Notes: a model not told the origin generated them from the sequence alone. DNA of 6,571 nt from Sedimentisphaerales bacterium (GCA_016932895.1 JAFGCA010000434.1:1-6571); one strand, 5' to 3'; numbered from the stretch's first letter, positions 1-5,878 are shown. Made by a program: numbers and translations.

Positions 1-123
1 GAAAGAAAGAATTGCTCTCGATCCAACCTTTTCTGAGCAAACAGGGAAAGTGTAGCTTGACACCGAGCTCTTTATAGGTGCCACCCGTCGCCGCAGGTAA
101 CCGACAGCAGTCTTGACCGCCTC

Positions 124-152
124 TTGCAGGACGGCGTTGCAGCGGGTACACT
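124..152 (+). promoter_or_regulatory. Weak candidate promoter upstream of the ABC-F gene
   Basis: A TTGCAG hexamer (124-129) and a TACACT hexamer (147-152) are separated by 17 bp and point towards the ABC-F gene. They match 3 of 6 and 4 of 6 positions of the sigma-70 consensus, so support is weak. The overlapping TATAAG at 152-157 has no -35 partner at normal spacing. The rest of bases 1-268 shows no gene I can defend. A 64-codon reading frame on the - strand here (72-266) has no recognisable motif. Confidence 0.22.
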
Positions 153-268
153 ATAAGGTTTGTCTTGCAGGCCGTGATGGGGACGCCTTCGTGCGCCTTC
201 GCGTGTGCCGGCAACGTGGTGATGTGCGCGCGGCACAGTGATGGACTCAGCAAATGGTTTTCTCATAG

Positions 269-2239
269 ATGGCGATTGTAACGCTTCAGGATGTGCATCG
301 GGCTTTTGGGCCGGAGGTGGTGCTGGATGAATTGAATCTCCAGCTCCATGAGGGCGAGAAGGTCGGTATGGTGGGGGCCAACGGCTCCGGCAAGAGTACG
401 ATTCTCAAGCTCATCACGAGCCAGATTGCGCCCGATATGGGCCGGGTCATCAAGAAAAAGGGGTTGCGGATCGGCTATTTGGCCCAGGAGGCGACGTTCA
501 GCGGAGAGCGTACGGTCTTGCAGGAGATGCACGCCGGCGTGGAGCATTTGTTGAGGCTCCAGGAGGCTATCGAGAGCGTCTCGCACGAGATGGAGAGCCT
601 CTCCGGCTCGGAGCTGCAGGCCAAGATGAAGCAGTACGACCGGCTCAGCCACGATTTCGAGCTGGCCGGCGGATACGACTACGAGATTCGCATCCAGGCG
701 ACGCTGGAAGGGATGGGTTTCGAGCCCGAGCTGCATCACGCCAAGACCACGGCCCTTAGCGGCGGGCAGCTCTCGCGCCTGGGGCTGGCCCAGGTACTGA
801 TGCTGGAGACCGATCTGTTGCTGCTCGACGAGCCGACGAACCACCTTGACCTGCAGGCGACCGAATGGCTGGAACGGTTTTTGGCCAATTATCGCGGGGC
901 GGCCGTCGTCATCAGCCACGACCGCTACCTGCTGGATCGCGTGGCCGCCAAGATCATCGAGGTCGAAAACCGCCAGGCGAAGGTCTGGAACGGCAACTAC
1001 AGCAATTTTGTGGAGACCCGGGAAACGGTCCGGCTCCAGCAGCAGCGCGAGCACACCAAGCGGGCGGAAATGGTCGAGCGGACGCTGGACTTCATCGCGC
1101 GCAACAAGGACCAGGAGGGGATGCGGGGCACCGCCCGCGGCCGTAAGACGCGTTTGAACCGCCTGCTGAAGGAGAATCCCGATTTCCTGGAAAAGCCGAG
1201 CCAGCAGAAGACGATCAGCTTCTCGTTTGCCAAGACCGATCACAAGGGCGATTTAGTGCTGCGCTGCGAGGACCTGGGCAAGTCGTTCGACGAGCTGACG
1301 TTGTTCGAGGGCCTGACGTTCGACGTTCTGCGGGGCGAGAGGCTGGGGATCACGGGCCCCAACGGCACGGGCAAGACGACCCTGGTGAAGCTGGCCCTGG
1401 GCCGGCTGGAACCGTCGGCGGGCACGGTTCGCGTGGGGTCGAACCTGCGCGTGGGCTATCTCGATCAGCACGGGGACGTCCTGGATGCGGACAAGAGCGT
1501 GCTCGATGAGGCGTGGAGCGCGAGCCCCGAACTGGTGCCGGAGCAGGTTCGCAATCGCCTGGGCGCGTTTCTCTTTACGGGTGACGACGTGTACAAGCTG
1601 TGCGGCGAGCTCAGCGGGGGACAGCGCAGCCGGCTCATGCTCTGTAAGCTGGTCCTGAGCGAGCCGGACGTCCTGGTCATGGACGAGCCGACGAACCACC
1701 TGGACATCGCCAGCCGCGAGACGCTGGAGGCGGCGCTGGACGACTACACCGGGACGATCCTCACCGTCAGCCACGACCGCTATTTCCTGGACCGCGTGGC
1801 CGACAAGCTGCTGGTCGTCGGCACCGATGAGCTGGGGCAGCGCTGCCTGGGCAAGACCGAGTTCGTCGGCGGAACGCCCGCCTACACGGTCTACGCTTCG
1901 CTGGTCCGCAAACGCGTCGAAGACGAGCAGCAGAAGCAGAAACAAGCGGTCGCCAGATCGGCAAAACGCCCGTCTGCAAACTCTGATGCGAAATCCGAGA
2001 GCCAAGCGTCTTTGGCCAGGACGCCGGACGAGTTGAAACGCTTCAACAAATACTCCGTCGAGCAGATTGAGGAAATGATCCTGCAATCAGAGCACGAACT
2101 CGACGAAATGAAGGAACGTTTCGGCGACGAAGCCGTCTATAAGAACCCCGACCGCCTCGCCGAACTCCAGGAAAACTACGCCGCCCGGCAAGCCGAGCTC
2201 GACCTGCTCTACCGGGCCTACGACCGCCGCGCCGGATAG
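269..2239 (+). CDS. ABC-F family ATPase (Uup/YdiF-like), ribosome-associated
   Basis: The product is a 656-residue soluble protein with two ABC ATPase domains and no membrane segments, the layout of the ABC-F family. Members bind the ribosomal E site and rescue or regulate translation; some give antibiotic resistance by ribosome protection. Domain 1 shows Walker A GANGSGKS (36-43), Q-loop Q73, signature LSGGQ (164-168), Walker B LLLLD with catalytic E189, and H218. The inter-domain linker lies at about 245-320 and holds a basic stretch (RGTARGRKTRLNRL). Domain 2 shows GPNGTGKT (363-370), LSGGQ (448-452), VMDEPTNHLD with D472 and E473, and H502. A charged tail (about 550-590) leads to a C-terminal coiled coil (about 590-656), as in Uup-type proteins. 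All catalytic motifs are intact in both halves. The start is fixed by an in-frame TAG directly before the ATG. There is no recognisable Shine-Dalgarno sequence. Sub-family, and any resistance role, cannot be decided by eye. Confidence 0.95.
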   Translation: MAIVTLQDVHRAFGPEVVLDELNLQLHEGEKVGMVGANGSGKSTILKLITSQIAPDMGRVIKKKGLRIGYLAQEATFSGERTVLQEMHAGVEHLLRLQEAIESVSHEMESLSGSELQAKMKQYDRLSHDFELAGGYDYEIRIQATLEGMGFEPELHHAKTTALSGGQLSRLGLAQVLMLETDLLLLDEPTNHLDLQATEWLERFLANYRGAAVVISHDRYLLDRVAAKIIEVENRQAKVWNGNYSNFVETRETVRLQQQREHTKRAEMVERTLDFIARNKDQEGMRGTARGRKTRLNRLLKENPDFLEKPSQQKTISFSFAKTDHKGDLVLRCEDLGKSFDELTLFEGLTFDVLRGERLGITGPNGTGKTTLVKLALGRLEPSAGTVRVGSNLRVGYLDQHGDVLDADKSVLDEAWSASPELVPEQVRNRLGAFLFTGDDVYKLCGELSGGQRSRLMLCKLVLSEPDVLVMDEPTNHLDIASRETLEAALDDYTGTILTVSHDRYFLDRVADKLLVVGTDELGQRCLGKTEFVGGTPAYTVYASLVRKRVEDEQQKQKQAVARSAKRPSANSDAKSESQASLARTPDELKRFNKYSVEQIEEMILQSEHELDEMKERFGDEAVYKNPDRLAELQENYAARQAELDLLYRAYDRRAG

Positions 2240-2273
2240 GGCAAGGCCGGGACGCCCTGGCGTATGCCTCTGT

Positions 2274-2284
2274 TTGTTACTGAG
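2274..2284 (+). repeat. 11-bp direct repeat, left copy (putative target-site duplication)
   Basis: TTGTTACTGAG occurs here and again, exactly, at 2459-2469. The two copies sit just outside the ends of the palindromic element at 2285-2458, which is the arrangement left by a transposition event. Duplications of 10-13 bp are known for several DDE-type insertion sequences, such as IS4-family members. Confidence 0.6.
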
Positions 2285-2292
2285 TGAACTTT

Positions 2293-2314
2293 TGCAAAAT
2301 GGAGATCAGGCTTA
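2293..2314 (+). repeat. Terminal inverted repeat, left arm (22 bp)
   Basis: The arm begins TGCAAAATGGAGAT and ends AGGCTTA. It is complementary to 2431-2452 at 21 of 22 positions. Pairing continues outward weakly (T2292-G2453 wobble, T2291-A2454, T2290-A2455). Confidence 0.85.
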
Positions 2315-2319
2315 CTTTA

Positions 2320-2353
2320 GGGAGGAAAAATCTTCTTGTCGATTTTTCCTCCC
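2320..2353. repeat. Perfect 13-bp hairpin with 8-nt loop (internal hairpin 1)
   Basis: GGGAGGAAAAATC (2320-2332) pairs perfectly with GATTTTTCCTCCC (2341-2353) around the loop TTCTTGTC (2333-2340). The A5/T5 run is inside the stem and no T-run follows the stem on either strand, so it is not a standard intrinsic terminator. It is the first of two long hairpins nested between the terminal inverted repeats. Confidence 0.85.
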
Positions 2354-2391
2354 GAGAACGTAAGTGCTTTCCATATGGGCACACAAACCCA

Positions 2392-2427
2392 TCTTCAAGG
2401 AAATCACACCAACGATTTCCTTGAAGA
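2392..2427. repeat. Perfect 14-bp hairpin with 8-nt loop (internal hairpin 2)
   Basis: TCTTCAAGGAAATC (2392-2405) pairs perfectly with GATTTCCTTGAAGA (2414-2427) around the loop ACACCAAC (2406-2413). The loop-proximal part resembles hairpin 1: both close with ATC before the loop and GAT after it, and both have a GG-A-run arm opposite a T-run-CC arm. This suggests a repeated design or a common origin. Confidence 0.85.
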
Positions 2428-2430
2428 ATA

Positions 2431-2452
2431 TAAGCCTAATCTCCATTTTGCA
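2431..2452 (-). repeat. Terminal inverted repeat, right arm (22 bp)
   Basis: This is the partner of 2293-2314. It runs TAAGCCTAATCTCC and ends ATTTTGCA, and differs from the perfect complement at one base. It lies 6 bp from the right direct repeat, compared with 8 bp on the left side. Confidence 0.85.
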
Positions 2453-2458
2453 GAACTC

Positions 2459-2469
2459 TTGTTACTGAG
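2459..2469 (+). repeat. 11-bp direct repeat, right copy (putative target-site duplication)
   Basis: This is the second exact copy of TTGTTACTGAG. It overlaps the 3' end of the fasciclin gene on the - strand. It contains the stop codon (TTA at 2462-2464, read as TAA) and the last Gln codon. The duplication therefore leaves the reading frame and its stop intact. Confidence 0.6.
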
Positions 2470-2989
2470 GCAAAACCACCGCGTCGATAACATGGATGAC
2501 GCCGTTGGAGCATTCGATGTCCGTCTTGACGACGTTGGCATTGTCCACCATCACACCGTCGGCGTCGGCCTTGACCGTCAGGGATTGGCCGTTGACGGTC
2601 TTTGCCTCCGTGATCTTGACAACATCGGCGGCCATCACCTTGCCGGCAACGACGTGGTAGGTCAGGATCGATGCCAGCTTGGCCTTGTTCTCCGGTTTCA
2701 GCAGATCATCCAAAGTCCCTGCGGGGAGCTTGGCGAACGCGGCGTCGGTGGGGGCGAAGACGGTAAAGGGCCCGGTCCCCTTGAGCGTGGCGACGAGGTC
2801 GGCGGCTTTGACGGCCGCGACCAGCGTGCCGAAATCGCCTGCTGCCACGGCCGTGTCGACGATATCCGCAGGGGGCGCAGGAGCCGGCGCTTCCGGTTCG
2901 GCGGACTTTTCGCAGCCGGCCGATACGAATAGGAGAATGGCAATGAACAACGGGACAGGCCCGGCAAGGTGGGACTTATGCTCTTTCAT
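2462..2989 (-). CDS. Fasciclin (FAS1) domain lipoprotein
   Basis: The product is a 175-residue exported protein with one FAS1 domain, a fold used for cell-surface adhesion and matrix contacts; the bacterial ligand is usually unknown. Residues 1-26 form a signal peptide: a basic start (MKEHKSH), a hydrophobic stretch (LFIAILLFV) and a lipobox-like SAGC with Cys26 as the lipidation site. The -3 residue is Ser, which is not ideal. A Pro/Ala/Glu-rich tether (27-41) follows. The FAS1 domain fills about 42-175, with the H1-type motif [11 protein letters not shown] (75-85), the central [10 protein letters not shown] (109-118) and the H2-type motif [12 protein letters not shown] (163-174). I chose the ATG at 2987-2989. 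It starts directly at the signal peptide and has AAGGG six bases upstream. A GTG 18 codons earlier gives only an implausible extension. The stop codon lies inside the right direct repeat of the neighbouring palindromic element. Confidence 0.93.
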   Translation of the reverse strand: MKEHKSHLAGPVPLFIAILLFVSAGCEKSAEPEAPAPAPPADIVDTAVAAGDFGTLVAAVKAADLVATLKGTGPFTVFAPTDAAFAKLPAGTLDDLLKPENKAKLASILTYHVVAGKVMAADVVKITEAKTVNGQSLTVKADADGVMVDNANVVKTDIECSNGVIHVIDAVVLPQ

Positions 2990-3069
2990 GACTTTCCCTT
3001 TCGCAAGTGGACCACACTGTTGGCTTGCGTATACAGCGCACACACGCCCAAGCGTGTCGGCTGAGCCAC
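2986..3069 (-). CDS. Possible 27-codon leader ORF coupled to the fasciclin gene
   Basis: A GTG at 3067-3069 sits six bases downstream of a perfect AAGGAGG Shine-Dalgarno sequence, the strongest ribosome-binding site in this part of the window. The frame runs 27 codons (starting [10 protein letters not shown], ending HLRKGKS) and stops at TGA 2986-2988. The stop overlaps the fasciclin ATG as ATGA, the classic layout for translational coupling. The peptide has no recognised motif. It is in a different frame from the fasciclin gene, so it is not an N-terminal extension. It may be a real regulatory leader peptide, or the strong site may be chance. Codon choice cannot settle it at this length. Confidence 0.35.
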   Translation of the reverse strand: MAQPTRLGVCALYTQANSVVHLRKGKS

Positions 3070-3082
3070 GGTCACCCTCCTT
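3070..3082 (-). promoter_or_regulatory. Perfect Shine-Dalgarno sequence ahead of the leader ORF
   Basis: Read on the - strand, AAGGAGG (3076-3082) is followed by the 6-nt spacer GTGACC and then the GTG start. It decides the leader ORF call. It lies about 87 bases upstream of the fasciclin ATG, too far to serve that start directly. Further upstream on this strand I see a TATAGG (3097-3102) but no -35 at proper spacing, so I make no promoter call. Confidence 0.5.
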
Positions 3083-3186
3083 CCTTTCCTACGTTACCTA
3101 TACAACACCTGTCTCGCGGCGTTCGTAATTTCCGAGCAGAAGTTTCACTTTTCTTGTGTCGGCGAGGCGTTTTTGTTTGAAAGTGC

Positions 3187-4683
3187 TCAGGTGGAGGGGC
3201 TTGGGCGGGCGGCGCGCCAGCCGGCTTTGAGCATTTGCGAGAGGCGCTCGACGTCGGCGCGGTACTCGGGCTGTCCGGCGGCGTTGACGTTTTCGTGGGG
3301 GTCGCGGTCGTGGTCGTACAGCTCGCGGGCCAGAACCTCACCGGTCTTTCGGTTCTGCCATTCGGTGTAGCGGAACCGTTCGGTGCGCATGCTGTAGCCG
3401 GTGACCTTGCCGCGCGGGTACTGGCTGAACGCCGCCTTCTTCCAGGGCCGGCTCGGATCGGCCAGCAAAGGCATGGCGCTGACGCCCTCCAGGTGTTTCG
3501 GCAGGGATAGGCCACACGCCTGGCACAGGGTCGGATAGATGTCGACGAATTCGGTCAGGGCCTGCGTGCGTTGTCCCCCCGTCTTCATGCCGGGGACGCT
3601 GAGGATCATCGGCACGTGCGTGTCGAGCTCGAAGTTGGTGTGCTTGCACCAGCCGGCGTGTTCGCCCAGCTTCCACCCGTGGTCGCCCCAGAGGACGATC
3701 GCGGTGTTGTCGCGCAGGCCGAGCCGGTCGAGCTCGTCGAGCAGCCGGCCGATCATCGCGTCGGTGTACGAGACGCAGGCGTAGTAGCCATGGATCAATT
3801 GGCGCGCCAGCTCGTCCGGGCAGGGGCCTTGCTTGGGGATGCCGCAGTAGTTGCGCAGCTCGCCCCAGTTCGTCGTCGCGTAGCTCGGAGCGTCCTTCGG
3901 GACGAAGGGATTGTCGGCCAGGCGAATATCTTCCCGCCGGTACAGGTCCCAGTATTTCTTCGGCGCGTTGAAGGGAAGATGGGGCTTGTAGAAGCCCATG
4001 GCCAGGAAGAAGGGCTTGTTCTTGAGCCGGCGCAACTGCCGGATCGCATAGTCGGCGTTGTTGCCGTCGGGGTAGGCGCTGTCGGGGACGTCGGCGGCCT
4101 CGAAGGCCGGACCTCGGCCCTGCATCTTGGGATTGGCCTTGTTGTACTCTTCCATCTGGGCGATGGCTTCTTCGGTGAGGTACCCGCGGCCTTGCCAGGG
4201 GCCTTCGGCGAACGTGCCGGCCCGGTACGGCGGCGCCGTCCATCCCTGCGCGTCGTCGCTGGGGTGGTGATAGATCTTGCCGATTGAGAGCGTCTCGTAC
4301 CCGTTGAGCTTGAAATGCTCGGGCAGCGTGACCACATCGGGCATGGCCTTGCGCACGGGAATGCTGTTGCCGTGAACCCCGGTCGTATCGGGCCGGGCCC
4401 CGACGAGCAGGCTGGCGCGGGTGGCACCGCAGACCGCCTGCTGGCAATACGTCCGCTCGAAGAGCAGGCCCTCCCGGGCCAGCCGGTCGATGTTGGGCGA
4501 GAGGATTTGCTTGTGCCCGTAGCAGCCCAATTGCGGGCGCAGATCGTCCACGGCGATAAAGAGAACATTCATGTTACGCCGGTTTGCAGTTTGACCGAGG
4601 GAGAGGTTCGGTGACAAGACCGACAACACGGCACTGCCTGCGGCAGCCGAGAGAAACTCCCGGCGATTTAGAAACGACTTCAT
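3187..4683 (-). CDS. Tat-exported sulfatase, iduronate-2-sulfatase type
   Basis: The product is a 498-residue type I sulfatase that would hydrolyse sulfate esters, probably on a polysaccharide, outside the cytoplasm. A twin-arginine signal opens the protein (NRREFL, 6-11, then an Ala-rich stretch to about 31). Metal-binding Asp46 and Asp47 sit in IAVDDLRP. The formylglycine site is C85-G-A-T-R89, followed by ASLLVGARPDTTGVHG. K136 and H139 (GKIYHH), H235 (YKPHLPF), D334 and H335 (WGDHGWKLGEH) and K347 complete the active site. The PDTT, YKPHLPF and GDHGW-LGEH blocks match the iduronate-2-sulfatase family. Ala87 replaces the more usual Pro in the C-x-P-S-R signature. The ATG at 4681-4683 is chosen because it begins the Tat signal and has GGGAG seven bases upstream; a 47-codon upstream extension is not credible. 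The true substrate is unknown. Confidence 0.94.
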   Translation of the reverse strand: MKSFLNRREFLSAAAGSAVLSVLSPNLSLGQTANRRNMNVLFIAVDDLRPQLGCYGHKQILSPNIDRLAREGLLFERTYCQQAVCGATRASLLVGARPDTTGVHGNSIPVRKAMPDVVTLPEHFKLNGYETLSIGKIYHHPSDDAQGWTAPPYRAGTFAEGPWQGRGYLTEEAIAQMEEYNKANPKMQGRGPAFEAADVPDSAYPDGNNADYAIRQLRRLKNKPFFLAMGFYKPHLPFNAPKKYWDLYRREDIRLADNPFVPKDAPSYATTNWGELRNYCGIPKQGPCPDELARQLIHGYYACVSYTDAMIGRLLDELDRLGLRDNTAIVLWGDHGWKLGEHAGWCKHTNFELDTHVPMILSVPGMKTGGQRTQALTEFVDIYPTLCQACGLSLPKHLEGVSAMPLLADPSRPWKKAAFSQYPRGKVTGYSMRTERFRYTEWQNRKTGEVLARELYDHDRDPHENVNAAGQPEYRADVERLSQMLKAGWRAARPSPST

Positions 4684-4737
4684 GAGCGTTCTCCCATATC
4701 TGTTTCCCGCGGACGAAACACAATTCACGATGGAACC

Positions 4738-4765
4738 AGTATACCGCCCCAGGCCGAGGCGACAA
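4738..4765 (-). promoter_or_regulatory. Candidate sigma-70 promoter for the sulfatase gene
   Basis: On the - strand TTGTCG (4760-4765) and TATACT (4738-4743) are separated by 16 bp and match the consensus at 4 of 6 and 5 of 6 positions. Transcription would start near 4731, giving a leader of about 48 bases before the sulfatase ATG. This is a low-GC island within GC-rich sequence, which adds some weight. Confidence 0.45.
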
Positions 4766-4829
4766 GAGGCCATCGCGGCCGTTTCAAGGACGGAGCCCGG
4801 GCGCATGGCGCAGTGGCGCGGCAATCGCT

Positions 4830-4858
4830 TTGACGTCGGCGTCTCAAAGCTCTACAAT
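4830..4858 (+). promoter_or_regulatory. Strong sigma-70-type promoter for the TIM barrel gene
   Basis: TTGACG (4830-4835) and TACAAT (4853-4858) are separated by exactly 17 bp and each match 5 of 6 consensus positions. They are oriented towards the TIM barrel gene. The predicted start of transcription is near 4865, leaving an untranslated leader of about 80 bases. With the divergent sulfatase promoter, it makes a back-to-back arrangement with -35 boxes about 65 bp apart. Confidence 0.6.
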
Positions 4859-4872
4859 CACACGATGGATCG

Positions 4873-4912
4873 CCGGGCCGGGCGCCCGGGATCGGCCGAC
4901 GGCCGGGAGGCC
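4873..4912 (+). other. GC-rich structured 5' leader of the TIM barrel mRNA
   Basis: Within the predicted untranslated leader, CCGGGC (4873-4878) can pair with GCCCGG (4884-4889). CGGCC (4893-4897) can pair with GGCCG (4901-4905). That second stem competes with GGCC (4901-4904) pairing with GGCC (4909-4912). The fold could slow or regulate translation, but GC-rich DNA forms such stems easily, and I recognise no riboswitch class. Confidence 0.3.
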
Positions 4913-4945
4913 GCGAAGATTCACCCACGAATTCGGGAGGTGCAT

Positions 4946-5872
4946 ATGAACACGCGGAATCGACACGACGGACAGGCGGGCGGCGCTGTCACGCGGCGGA
5001 ACGTGCTGCAAACCGCAGCGACCACCGGGGCTGCGGGTGCGGCCATGATGGCGCTGGCGACTCGCGCAGCGGGACAGGTGTGGTCGGCAAAGGGCGCTAC
5101 GAAAGGGCGAATCAAGCAGTCCATCGCCTATTGGTGCGTGGAGAAGTACTGGACGGTGGAGGAGACGTGCCAGATGGCCAAGGCGCTGGGCTGCAAGAGT
5201 ATCGAGCTGGTCGAGCCGAAGGACTGGCCCACGCTCAAGAAGCACGGCCTGGTCTGCGCCCTGCACAGCAGCCACGGCTTCGAGCAGGGCATGAACAACC
5301 CGAAATACCGGGAAATGTGCCTGACGAAACTCCGCGATTCCATCGACGCCTGCGCCGAGCACGGCTTTCCCAGCGTCATCACGTTCACCGGCTTTCGGGA
5401 GGATATCCCCGACGACGTGGGGCTGGAGAACTGCATCGCCGGCTACAAGAAGATCGTGGGCCACGCCGAGAAGAAGGGGGTGACCCTGTGCCTGGAGATT
5501 CTCAACAGCCGCGTCAGTGCCGAGATGCAGGGGCACCCGGGCTACCAGGGCGACCACACGGATTACTGCATGGAGATCATCAAGCGGGTCGGCTCGCCCC
5601 GGCTCAAGCTGCTGTTCGACATCTATCACGTGCAGATCATGGACGGGGACATCATCTCCCGCATTCGGCAGTACCAGGATTACATCGGCCACTATCACAC
5701 CGCCGGCAATCCGGGACGTCGCGAACTCGACGATCAGCAGGAGATCAACTACAAGCCGATCATGGAGGAGATCGTCCGCACCGGCTACACCGGCTACGTC
5801 GGCCAGGAGTTCATCCCGACGCGGGACCCGCTGAAGAGTCTGCGACAGGCGGTGGCCCTCTGCGACGTGTGA
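4946..5872 (+). CDS. Tat-exported hydroxypyruvate isomerase-like TIM barrel protein
   Basis: The product is a 308-residue xylose-isomerase-like TIM barrel protein, closest in motifs to hydroxypyruvate isomerase (Hyi), which interconverts hydroxypyruvate and tartronate semialdehyde. Residues 1-43 look like a twin-arginine signal (TRRNVLQ at 16-22, then an Ala/Gly/Met-rich stretch). The barrel spans about 55-308. Likely metal or catalytic residues are E184 (CLEILNSR), D225 (LLFDIYHVQIMDGD), H251 (HYHTAGNPGR) and E288 (YVGQEFIPTRDP). Those last three blocks are very characteristic of the Hyi family. The ATG at 4946-4948 is chosen because GGGAGG lies five bases upstream and the Tat signal begins there. 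The frame is open further upstream, and an ATG at 4865 falls at the predicted transcription start, but it lacks a ribosome site. Export argues against the textbook cytoplasmic Hyi role; many such planctomycete proteins have unknown sugar substrates. Confidence 0.9.
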   Translation: MNTRNRHDGQAGGAVTRRNVLQTAATTGAAGAAMMALATRAAGQVWSAKGATKGRIKQSIAYWCVEKYWTVEETCQMAKALGCKSIELVEPKDWPTLKKHGLVCALHSSHGFEQGMNNPKYREMCLTKLRDSIDACAEHGFPSVITFTGFREDIPDDVGLENCIAGYKKIVGHAEKKGVTLCLEILNSRVSAEMQGHPGYQGDHTDYCMEIIKRVGSPRLKLLFDIYHVQIMDGDIISRIRQYQDYIGHYHTAGNPGRRELDDQQEINYKPIMEEIVRTGYTGYVGQEFIPTRDPLKSLRQAVALCDV

Positions 5873-5878
5873 CGCGGA

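Larger units (their letters stand above)
2285..2458. mobile_element. MITE-like non-autonomous palindromic element, 174 bp
   Basis: This non-coding segment between the ends of two convergent genes is flanked by an exact 11-bp direct repeat (2274-2284 and 2459-2469). Near its ends are 22-bp inverted repeats (2293-2314 and 2431-2452) that pair with a single mismatch (C2307 against A2438). Inside are two perfect hairpins (2320-2353 and 2392-2427), each with an 8-nt loop, and a weaker 4-5 bp stem (TGGG 2376-2379 with CCCA 2388-2391), also with an 8-nt loop. The segment is richer in A+T than the genes around it. It is too small to encode a transposase, so it would have to be moved in trans. The outermost 6-8 bp, between the direct repeats and the clear inverted repeats, match poorly, so the exact ends are uncertain. 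I do not recognise the family. The alternative is a fixed bidirectional terminator or structured RNA, but that would not explain the flanking repeat. Confidence 0.6.

Noticed and set aside
57..76. Perfect TTGACA followed by TTTATA or TATAGG
   Set aside because: The spacing is only 8-10 bp, far too short for a sigma-70 promoter, and no -10 box lies at 16-18 bp.
72..266. 64-codon - strand ORF upstream of the ABC-F gene
   Set aside because: No family resemblance, rich in Arg and His, no ribosome site; most likely non-coding.
263..1243. Long open frame (326 codons) on the - strand
   Set aside because: It is antisense to the clear ABC-F gene, contains no recognisable domain, and has the low-complexity Leu/Val/Gln/Arg composition of a GC-driven shadow frame. 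The same applies to 1253-2086 and to the frames opposite the sulfatase and TIM barrel genes.
2320..2353. Intrinsic terminator for the ABC-F gene
   Set aside because: The stem is strong, but the T-run is inside the stem and no T-tract follows, and it belongs to a larger nested structure with flanking direct repeats. It could still stop transcription in practice.
2285..2458. Integron attC site
   Set aside because: The fold is palindromic, but the expected GTTRRRY and RYYYAAC core sites are absent at the ends, and there is no cassette or integrase nearby.
2336..2932. 198-codon + strand ORF running from the palindromic element through the fasciclin gene
   Set aside because: It starts inside the non-coding element and then runs antisense to the fasciclin gene; no domain is recognisable.
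2990..3043. N-terminal extension of the fasciclin protein from a GTG at 3041-3043
   Set aside because: It would place 18 non-signal residues ahead of an otherwise normal lipoprotein signal peptide, and the ATG at 2987-2989 has a properly spaced AAGGG.
3145..3185. CACTTT/AAAGTG inverted repeat downstream of the sulfatase gene as a terminator
   Set aside because: Only six paired bases around a loop of about 29 nt, with no convincing T-tract after it on the - strand.
4682..4945. Extended start for the TIM barrel gene (open frame back to 4682)
   Set aside because: It would cover the divergent promoters and bury the Tat signal 88 residues in; the ATG at 4946 has GGGAGG at ideal spacing.
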